DNA from: JBCCGR01 sp039029195
GTDB lineage: Bacteria > Pseudomonadota > Alphaproteobacteria > Rhizobiales > Rhizobiaceae
NCBI GenBank assembly: GCA_039029195.1
Contig: JBCCGR010000034.1
Span: 1-48,341, forward strand
Reading direction: 5' to 3'
DNA length: 48,341 bases
Each line of letters opens with the position of its first letter. Positions within the stretch are counted from its first letter, which is position 1. Below the pieces are notes generated by a model that saw only the letters and a program-made list of their open reading frames with translations, was not told the DNA's origin and searched no databases. Shown here piece by piece: positions 42,682 to 48,341 of this stretch. Position numbers and translations under genes: made by a program.

Positions 42682-43446
42682 ATGGAATCGATAGACGTCG
42701 AACTGGCCAATACCATCCGTCAGGACATTATTGACGGAACGTTCGATCACGGTGCCCGGATAACCGAGGCTAGTTTGTGTGACTCGCACAAGGTTTCGCG
42801 CACACCTGTCAGGTTGGCATTGCGACGCCTCGAGCAGGAAGGGATGATCCGAAAGAGCGAGGGTCGCGGCTATGTTGTTGGCGAAATTACTGTCGACGAT
42901 ATCAGACAAGCAGTGTTGGTCCGTGGCCATCTGGAGAGCCTCGCCGCACGGTTGATGGCACAATCGAAAAGACGGCAAAGCGATCTGGATCAAATGGCCA
43001 GGGCGATAGATCGCATTGAGGCGCTGACAGACATTGGCCGGCTGGACGATGAAATCATCCGTGGCATGCACGCAGCCAATGTGGAATTTCATTCTACAGT
43101 TCTTGAAGGTTGCGGAAATGACTATGTTAAATTCACTTGCAACCAGATCAGCCATCTTCCCATGCTGGCGGCCGGATCAATGGTTTTCGACCGGAGCGCA
43201 CTCAACGGGAAAAAGGACATTGAAAAATCTATCCTGCGCCTGAAGATCGGCAATTCCCAACACCGCATTATCTATGAGGCCATTGAGCAGGGAGACGCTG
43301 TTCGGGCGGAGGGCATGATGCGGGAGCACTCCAACACGATGATCGAATATATTGAGGTGTTTGAGCGGCGAAACAAGAAACTTACCGTCCGGGACCTGGT
43401 CAGTTACTCGGTTCAGGGCGATCCCGAGAACAAAGTTGAAAGTTGA
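42682..43446 (+). CDS. GntR-family regulator, FCD subgroup
   Basis: 254 residues. The winged helix contains ELANTIRQDIIDGTFDHGARITEASLCDSHKVSRTPVRLALRRLEQEGMI, then GYVVGEITVDDIRQAVLVRGHLESLAARLM begins the FCD ligand domain, with AANVEFHSTVLEG and a late MREHSNTM as metal-type positions. GGAGG precedes ATG 42682. It is transcribed away from the GST/TRAP/sulfatase run and ends next to the alkylsulfatase gene. It is the likely binder of the two GGGATCCC sites. Confidence 0.93.
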   Translation: MESIDVELANTIRQDIIDGTFDHGARITEASLCDSHKVSRTPVRLALRRLEQEGMIRKSEGRGYVVGEITVDDIRQAVLVRGHLESLAARLMAQSKRRQSDLDQMARAIDRIEALTDIGRLDDEIIRGMHAANVEFHSTVLEGCGNDYVKFTCNQISHLPMLAAGSMVFDRSALNGKKDIEKSILRLKIGNSQHRIIYEAIEQGDAVRAEGMMREHSNTMIEYIEVFERRNKKLTVRDLVSYSVQGDPENKVES

Positions 43447-43457
43447 ATGGTGAAACC

Positions 43458-44738
43458 ATGCCTCCACATCCCGAACTGATTGAGCAAAACAGCCAATTTG
43501 AAAAACAGGTCATTGAGCTGGCGCCGAACGTATACGGTGCCGTCGGCTTTGCAGCGTCCAATGTCTACATGCTGATTGGCGATGATGGCCTCGTCATTAT
43601 TGACACGACGGAAACCACAAAGGCAGCCGAGAACATTTTCACAGAGTTCCGGAAAGTCACGGACAAGCCGGTCAAAACGATCATCTATACCCATTCGCAT
43701 CGCGACCATATCAGCGGCGCGACGGTTTTCGCTGAGGGTGTTGATCCGGAGATCATCGCACACGATGGTTTCAAGTCGGACATCGTCGACGTGGACACTT
43801 CGCGCCCCACTCCCAACAAGGCCATGATGGCGCGAACCAAACGGCAATTCGGATTCGGTTTGTCAAACCCGGATGAGCGCGTCAATCTGGGCGTTGGTCC
43901 CGGTAATCGTCCCCTGGAGGGGATGGGTGCCGGATATATTCCGCCGACCACTCTAATTGCTGAAGAGCGATCAAAAATATCACGGTGCAGGCTGGAACTG
44001 GAGCTGGTCAAAGCACCCGGTGAAACGCCGGATCATCTTGTCATATGGTTCGCGGACAAGCGGATCCTCTTTTGCGGTGACAATTATTATTCGTCGTTTC
44101 CAAACCTCTATGCCATTAGAGGCACACCTTATCGTGACTATGATGCTTGGGCGGACACGATCGACCTGCTGCTAGAATTTGAACCCGATGTTCTGGCGAC
44201 TGGCCACACGATGCCGGTCACCAATTCCTCAAGGATTCGGGAAGTCCTCACCGACTACCGGGACGCAATTCGCCATGTGGTTTCCGAAACGGTGAACGGC
44301 ATGAATGTGGGGCTGGACCCGGTTACGATTGCGGCCAATCTGCGGCTACCCGCGAACCTTGCGGAGAAGCCATACTTGAAGGAGTTTTACGGTCATATTG
44401 GCTATGCTTCACGCGCCTATTTCGCCGGCACCATGGGGTGGTTCGACGGCAACCCCACCAGTCTTCGACGGCTGCCGCCAGCAGAAGAAGCGTCTAAATT
44501 CATTGCTCTCGCAGGGGGTGCCAGTCAGGTAGTGAATGCCGGCAATTCAGCGCTGGAAAGTAGCGAGGCCCAATGGGCGATGGAACTGGCCGACCGGCTG
44601 ATCGCAGCCCAGACCGAGATCGCGGCTGCGCAGGGCATAAAAGTGAAAGCAATGCGTTTGCTTGCCGATCAAACCGTCAACGCCCCAACACGAAACTACT
44701 ACCTGCTTTCAGCCTACGAGCTGGAACGGGGCGAATAG
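43458..44738 (+). CDS. Metallo-beta-lactamase alkylsulfatase-type hydrolase, short form
   Basis: 426 residues. YTHSHRDHISGA is the metal motif (His79, His81, Asp83, His84), ETPDHLVIWFADKRILFCGDNYYSSFPNLY continues the site, and DVLATGHTMPV supplies another. GYASRAYFAGTMGWFDGNPTSL is the alkylsulfatase dimerisation region. These are features of SdsA1/BDS1-type zinc alkylsulfatases, which hydrolyse the C-O bond, usually with inversion. At 426 residues it lacks the C-terminal SCP2-like domain of about 650-residue SdsA1. ATG 43458 has GGTGA just before it; the TTG at 43443 overlaps the regulator gene. Confidence 0.88.
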   Translation: MPPHPELIEQNSQFEKQVIELAPNVYGAVGFAASNVYMLIGDDGLVIIDTTETTKAAENIFTEFRKVTDKPVKTIIYTHSHRDHISGATVFAEGVDPEIIAHDGFKSDIVDVDTSRPTPNKAMMARTKRQFGFGLSNPDERVNLGVGPGNRPLEGMGAGYIPPTTLIAEERSKISRCRLELELVKAPGETPDHLVIWFADKRILFCGDNYYSSFPNLYAIRGTPYRDYDAWADTIDLLLEFEPDVLATGHTMPVTNSSRIREVLTDYRDAIRHVVSETVNGMNVGLDPVTIAANLRLPANLAEKPYLKEFYGHIGYASRAYFAGTMGWFDGNPTSLRRLPPAEEASKFIALAGGASQVVNAGNSALESSEAQWAMELADRLIAAQTEIAAAQGIKVKAMRLLADQTVNAPTRNYYLLSAYELERGE

Positions 44739-44774
44739 CTCAACGGATGACAACCCGAAGAACAGGATGACCTG

Positions 44775-45572
44775 ATGACGAATGAGACTTCACCTGCTGT
44801 CGATCTTCAGGCCGCCGAGCAACTGGTTGATCTCCCGGTAATCGGCTCGCGTGAACGGTACGACGCCCTGATGGAAACGGTGCGCAATCGTGTGACGGTG
44901 CGAAAATTCAACAAGGACTTTATCGTTCCCGAGGAGCATTATGACCTGATAATGGAGGCGGCAAGACACGGACCATCAGGCGCAAATGCGCAACCCTGGC
45001 ATTTCGTCATCGTCCGCGATCAGGCCATAAAAAACGAAATTGCCGAGTATTTCGTGGCCGAGCAGCGCTTCCGCGCCAAGGCGAAGATGAAGTTCCCGAC
45101 ACCGGACTATCGGGGCCTCGCCACAGCACCGGGTTTCGTCGTCGTGTGTTCAGACATGCGCTGGATCAACGCTTTTCCCGTGTTGAACGATGGCAGCGAC
45201 CTGGATCGCATGTACAAGGAAAATGCCGAACGGATCCTGCTGCAGTCCGTCGCCGCGGCGACCATGTCCGCCCATCTCGCGGCGGCCGCGCTTGGCTACA
45301 ATGTATGGTGGGTGACGGCAATCGGTCAGGAACAGGCTCAGGACGCGATGAGGCCTTTGCTCAGGATACCGGAAGAACTGTCGGTCCTCGACATTTTCCT
45401 GTTCGGCCCGCCTGCACAAAAGCCCTACAAGCGCTGGCGCAAGTCACTCGACGAGATCGCCAGCCGAGATCAGTTCAATCCGAAACAGCATATGTCGGAT
45501 GACGAAATTCAAGACTGGATCCGCAACCGCAGGCACCGGGTGATGTTCAAGGACGCGTCGAAAATCGATTGA
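44775..45572 (+). CDS. Nitroreductase-family flavoprotein
   Basis: 265 residues. NRVTVRKFNKDFIVPEEHYDLIMEAARHGPSGANAQPWHFVIVRD is the FMN-binding first half; SAHLAAAALGYNVWWVTAIG and LSVLDIFLFGPPAQKP follow. It would reduce a nitro, quinone or enone group, or act as an unusual dehydrogenase. AGGA lies seven bases before ATG 44775, and the gene follows the alkylsulfatase by 36 bases. Its role in sulfate-ester or aromatic breakdown is unclear. Confidence 0.92.
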   Translation: MTNETSPAVDLQAAEQLVDLPVIGSRERYDALMETVRNRVTVRKFNKDFIVPEEHYDLIMEAARHGPSGANAQPWHFVIVRDQAIKNEIAEYFVAEQRFRAKAKMKFPTPDYRGLATAPGFVVVCSDMRWINAFPVLNDGSDLDRMYKENAERILLQSVAAATMSAHLAAAALGYNVWWVTAIGQEQAQDAMRPLLRIPEELSVLDIFLFGPPAQKPYKRWRKSLDEIASRDQFNPKQHMSDDEIQDWIRNRRHRVMFKDASKID

Positions 45573-45577
45573 CTAAA

Positions 45578-45603
45578 CGGGAAGGCTGCAACACAGCTTC
45601 CCG
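45578..45603 (+). terminator. Hairpin after nitroreductase
   Basis: CGGGAAG(g)CTG pairs with CAGCTTCCCG around CAACA, with one bulged base. It begins five bases after the nitroreductase stop. It is a strong stem but has no U-run downstream, so it may be a Rho-dependent or stabilising 3' structure. Confidence 0.5.
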
Positions 45604-45655
45604 CGTCACGGAACCAATCTGCCATTCCTACAAGACTCTTTTCTCAAGAACTGCT

Positions 45656-45867
45656 CTACAGGTTTCCCCGATCTCGGCGCTTTGAGCTCACGCGATCAAG
45701 AATCATCCAATCCTGCTTCCACAGTTTTGCACTTCCCCCGGCTCACCGTGACTGAGACAGACCATGGTCACCTCGTGACCCTTTTCTTGATGCAGCGCGA
45801 TGGCTCCACCGCAGCGCCACACGAAATCCACCGAGTGCGCTGATATGACGAGCGCGGTCCTGCTCAT
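45656..45867 (-). pseudogene. Frameshifted, truncated GalB/PIG-L-type gene remnant
   Basis: From ATG 45867, which overlaps the VOC gene stop as ATGA and has GAGGAG upstream, the frame reads TALVISAHSVDFVWRCGGAI and then ALHQEKGHEVTMVCLSHGEP. This is the N-terminus of the PIG-L/GalB group (4-oxalomesaconate hydratase-like, family knowledge). It stops at TGA 45703 after 54 codons. A shift at about 45733 continues the family sequence as SAKLWKQDWMILDRV until TAG 45656. The rest of the roughly 240-residue protein is absent. A one-base loss after GGGGGAA would explain the shift. Confidence 0.82.
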
Positions 45868-46826
45868 GATCTCTCCTCTATCGGCGGCGTACCGTGGGTG
45901 TGAAAGCTCTCAATCGTCTTCAGCCCCCACGCCTGACCTTTCTTACGCTCCGTCTCGGTCCACGTAACGGTTTCCCAGTCTGGCTGCAGAATGAGCCGCG
46001 CCCCGGAATTTGCAAGCTCAACCCTGTTGCCCGCGGGTTCCCAGACATAGAGAAAGAACGTCCCCTGAATGGCATGCTTGTGCGGGCCCGTTTCGATGTG
46101 GACGCCGTTTTCCAGAAAGATATCTGCTGCCCGAAGCACATCTTCCCGCTGGTCGGTCGCGTAGGTGACATGATGCAAGCGTCCGTTACCTTTGCCGTGT
46201 TCTTCCGTGCAGGCGAGATCGTACGTCTTGTTGTTGACCGTAAACCAGCACCCGCCCAAGCGGCCATTGTCTAGCAGGATCTGTTCTGTGACCCGGCTCC
46301 CGAGACAGGTCTGCATAAAGTCACGGAAGGCCGCCACATCGTCAGCGAGCAGGTTCACATGATCGAGACGGCGGGGAAATGTTCCGTGACCAGGGAACCG
46401 GCTGGCCATGTTTTTGAGAGCGGGCTTGTCCTGCTGTTTTGGCTCATATCGCTTCGTATCCCAGTAAAGCTCGAAGACGTGGCCAAAGGGATCCTCGAAC
46501 CGGAATGCGCGGCCGTGCCCCATGTCCCCGTCATGCCAACCAAGGACCCGATAGTCAGACGCCTCTATTGCCGACACGCGACGCATAAGGGCCTGTTCGC
46601 TGGACATCCTATATGCGATATGGCCGACCCCTGTCGTCTCACTCTCGGTAAGCTTTAGCGTGCAGAATTCATAGTCATCCCAGGCGCGAAGGTAAGCAGC
46701 CCGGTTTCCTTCGGCAGAGAGTTTCAGCCCGTAAACCCGTGTGAAAAAATCAAGACTCTCGTCAAAGCAGTTGGTCAGAACCTCCACATGGCCAAGATGA
46801 GCAACATCGAAACAGGGCTCGGTCAT
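45864..46826 (-). CDS. VOC-family extradiol dioxygenase (catechol 2,3-dioxygenase type)
   Basis: 320 residues in two tandem VOC domains, as in type I extradiol dioxygenases. The second domain has the iron ligands His156 (RLDHVNLL), His219 (RLHHVTYATD) and Glu270 (GNRVELANSG). It should cleave a catechol-like ring next to the two hydroxyls. The ribosome site GGAGAAGAG lies before ATG 46826. It is coupled by an ATGA overlap to the GalB-like remnant, so the intact ancestral operon probably handled a ring-cleavage product through a hydratase. Confidence 0.92.
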   Translation of the reverse strand: MTEPCFDVAHLGHVEVLTNCFDESLDFFTRVYGLKLSAEGNRAAYLRAWDDYEFCTLKLTESETTGVGHIAYRMSSEQALMRRVSAIEASDYRVLGWHDGDMGHGRAFRFEDPFGHVFELYWDTKRYEPKQQDKPALKNMASRFPGHGTFPRRLDHVNLLADDVAAFRDFMQTCLGSRVTEQILLDNGRLGGCWFTVNNKTYDLACTEEHGKGNGRLHHVTYATDQREDVLRAADIFLENGVHIETGPHKHAIQGTFFLYVWEPAGNRVELANSGARLILQPDWETVTWTETERKKGQAWGLKTIESFHTHGTPPIEERS

Positions 46827-47139
46827 CAGCGTCTCTTCTCCACTAAACGTCTTTATTTATGAAATGCCCCGGGAAGCAATTAACTAAGCTGGATCCATTC
46901 CTTTCGCTTTCATAAACTGCAATCTGAAAGTCCGCCATAAAGCCATCCTGAACGCGTTTGCGTGAGCATCGAATGCCCGCTCTTTCCAGATAATCGATTT
47001 GGTTGATGTCGCAGTTCAAACTGTCGAATTTGGTATGCCGCGACAAAAAAATTCCGCAACCCGGTCAATTGGGAGAGAAAGGATTCCAGTTCTGCGAATT
47101 GCAGCTTGGGAGTTTAGCTTGGTCCGATTTTGATCAATG
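46827..47139. other. Gap between dioxygenase gene and IS3 element
   Basis: About 313 bases. A minus-strand frame of about 67 codons (46843-47046, TTG start without a ribosome site) contains LERAGIRCSRKRVQDGF but matches no family I know; it may be a remnant. The dioxygenase promoter should lie here. Nothing else is recognised. Confidence 0.35.
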
Positions 47140-47208
47140 TGACCAGCGGCTTCTGTTCCACCGCCTTAAAACTGATCCATCTTTTGTTTGGTTTTGGAGT
47201 TTTGAGTG

Positions 47209-47496
47209 ATGGCGAGGAAGCGTTATTCGGACGAGGATGTTTTGCGACTTCTGCGTGAGATTGAACTGAAGCTTGCGTCAGGCCACGATGTTGCTGGTGC
47301 ATGTCGTGCGGCGGGTGTGAGCGATGCGACGTATTACAACTGGCGCAAGAGGTTTGGTGGGATGGGGAAGTCTCAATTATCGGAGCTGAAGGCTCTTGAG
47401 AAAGAGAATGAACGACTGAAGAAGATCGTTGCTACGCTTGAGCTGGACAAGCTGATCCTCAAGGAGAGCTTGGATCATTTAAAGCCGAAGGCCTGA
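47209..47496 (+). CDS. IS3 transposase OrfA
   Basis: A 95-residue protein with a helix-turn-helix (EDVLRLLREIELKLASGHDV, AGACRAAGVSDATYYNWRKRF) and a leucine-zipper region (LSELKALEKENERLKKIVAT). It binds the ends of the element and alone can act as a regulator. ATG 47209 follows GGAG; a GTG at 47206 is also in frame. Confidence 0.92.
   Translation: MARKRYSDEDVLRLLREIELKLASGHDVAGACRAAGVSDATYYNWRKRFGGMGKSQLSELKALEKENERLKKIVATLELDKLILKESLDHLKPKA
47478..47484 (+). promoter_or_regulatory. Programmed -1 frameshift heptamer T TTA AAG
   Basis: In the OrfA frame the codons are CAT TTA AAG, so T-TTA-AAG fits X-XXY-YYZ exactly. Slipping back one base gives TTT AAA and continues in the OrfB frame, which is open from about 47442. 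The OrfB frame has no convincing start and ribosome site near its beginning, which supports fusion synthesis. Confidence 0.7.
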
Positions 47497-48329
47497 CGAC
47501 GGATCAGCTTCGTCAGGCAGTTATTCACACACGTCAGCGTCTGGGTACGTCTGAACGACGCACCTGCAAAGTGATGGGCGTTGCCCGCAGCACATTGCAG
47601 TATCAATCTCAGCGCCAGGACGATGAGGCCCTGCGGCTTGAGATAGTTCGGCTGGCCAAGAAGTACGGCCGCTATGGCTATCGAATGATCACCGAACTGC
47701 TCACCACGGCGGGCTGGAAAGTAAACCACAAGAAGGTAGAGCGTCTGTGGCGTGAGGAGGGCTTGCAGCTCCCCAAGCGCCATAAGAAGCGTAAACGGCT
47801 GTATCACAAGGACACATCCGTCATCCGGCTACGGCCCAAATTCCCCAATCACATCTGGAGCATTGATTTCGTTCACGACAGGCTCAGCAATGGCCGGCCC
47901 TACAAGATGCTGACCGTGCTGGATGAATACACCCGTGAGGCCCTGTGTGTTGCCGTCAGGACAACTATGGGAGCCAATGACGTATTGGAAGCGCTCTATC
48001 CGCTGCTGCTAAAGCATGGAAAGCCGGAATATATTCGCTCGGACAACGGCCCCGGGTTCATTGCCGCCACTCTGCAAGACTGGTTGGTGCATGTTGGGAT
48101 CAAGCCAATCCAGATCTATCCTGGCTCACCCTGGGAGAATGGATACAACGAACGCTTCAACGGCACGCTACGCTATGAAGTCCTCAATGCAGAGTGGTTC
48201 GCAACCACCAAACAGGCTCAGATCGTCATCAACACATGGCTGAAACAGGACAATCACATCAGGCCACACCGTTCACTGAACATGCGCCCGACCGGATCGG
48301 AAACAATCTCAAAAAATGGCCCGACATAA
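47484..48329 (+). CDS. IS3 transposase OrfB (DDE catalytic part, made by frameshift)
   Basis: The OrfB frame carries an HTH-21-like start (AVIHTRQRLGTSERRTCKVM), RYGYRMITELL, and the rve integrase core. The DDE residues are in WSIDFVHD, IRSDNGPGF and ENGYNERFNG, with the usual approximately 35-residue spacing before the glutamate. It ends at 48329, 12 bases from the element end. An internal ATG at 47571 could give a short OrfB. It appears intact. Confidence 0.92.
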   Translation, partial: AEGLTTDQLRQAVIHTRQRLGTSERRTCKVMGVARSTLQYQSQRQDDEALRLEIVRLAKKYGRYGYRMITELLTTAGWKVNHKKVERLWREEGLQLPKRHKKRKRLYHKDTSVIRLRPKFPNHIWSIDFVHDRLSNGRPYKMLTVLDEYTREALCVAVRTTMGANDVLEALYPLLLKHGKPEYIRSDNGPGFIAATLQDWLVHVGIKPIQIYPGSPWENGYNERFNGTLRYEVLNAEWFATTKQAQIVINTWLKQDNHIRPHRSLNMRPTGSETISKNGPT

Positions 48330-48341
48330 GGCGGCTGGACA

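Larger units (their letters stand above)
47140..48341 (+). mobile_element. IS3-family insertion sequence (IS407-like)
   Basis: About 1.2 kb. The left end TGACCAGCGGCTT (47140) is an imperfect inverted copy of the right end, which reads TGTCCAGCCGCCT on the opposite strand and finishes at base 48341: 10 of 13 positions match. It holds overlapping orfA and orfB with a -1 frameshift site. Size and gene layout fit the IS407 or a related IS3 group. The window stops exactly at the right end, so the target duplication cannot be checked. Confidence 0.85.

Noticed and set aside
1..48341. CRISPR array, tRNA, rRNA, prophage or replication origin
   Set aside because: No regularly spaced repeats, no tRNA-like cloverleaf noticed, and no phage or replication genes were found on either strand by eye.

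Overview
The window reads as part of an alphaproteobacterial chromosome or large plasmid. It is dense, moderately GC-rich and rich in TRAP and TAXI transporters, FCD-type GntR and IclR regulators, glutathione S-transferases (GSTs) and S1 sulfatases. The style resembles marine or soil Rhodobacterales or Hyphomicrobiales, but no rRNA or housekeeping gene is present to fix the genus. Almost every gene looks like peripheral catabolism: import, desulfation, ether/thioether chemistry, CoA activation, aldehyde oxidation and aromatic ring cleavage. No tRNA, rRNA, CRISPR array or phage gene was seen.

Layout. (1) 1-6117: a GST cut by the window edge, an S1 sulfatase, and two forward AMP-forming acyl-CoA ligases. 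(2) 6214-10481: a two-gene TAXI-TRAP operon (solute-binding protein and fused 4TM/12TM permease), divergent from a GST. (3) 20697-10514, minus strand: an 11-gene run (cyclase, cupin, SDR, 3-hydroxyacyl-CoA dehydrogenase family enzyme, five-part branched-chain-type ABC importer, BKACE, S1 sulfatase), divergent from an IclR regulator with a three-half-site operator between them. (4) 21912-26503: an FCD GntR regulator divergent from an SDR and a DctPQM TRAP importer. (5) 26909-30334: a tandem OsmC-like protein, a SnoaL-like protein, a hydroxyquinol-type intradiol dioxygenase and an AhpD-like protein. (6) 42403-30381, minus strand: GST, DctP, DctQ, DctM, aldehyde dehydrogenase, GST, SDR, S1 sulfatase, TAXI binding protein, TAXI permease, then the AhpD-like gene. 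This run is divergent from a second GntR gene, a metallo-beta-lactamase alkylsulfatase and a nitroreductase. Two perfect GGGATCCC-core palindromes lie in the shared promoter region. (7) 45656-46826: an extradiol (VOC) dioxygenase coupled to a frameshifted remnant of a GalB/PIG-L-type gene. (8) 47140-48341: an IS3-family element whose right end coincides with the window end.

How the parts may fit. Two paralogous modules, each with a TAXI binding protein, fused TAXI permease, GST and CGPSR-type S1 sulfatase, sit about 22 kb apart. Each is next to further enzymes (ABC/BKACE/dehydrogenase in one, TRAP/ALDH/SDR in the other). My inference is that the region takes up sulfate esters or related organosulfur or aryl-ether compounds, removes sulfate, opens ether or thioether bonds with GSTs, oxidises the side chain, and passes the rest to beta-keto-acid cleavage or ring cleavage. 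The substrate cannot be read from the sequence. Hairpins lie between binding-protein and permease or ATPase genes in most of the transport operons, which suggests post-transcriptional tuning of subunit ratios.
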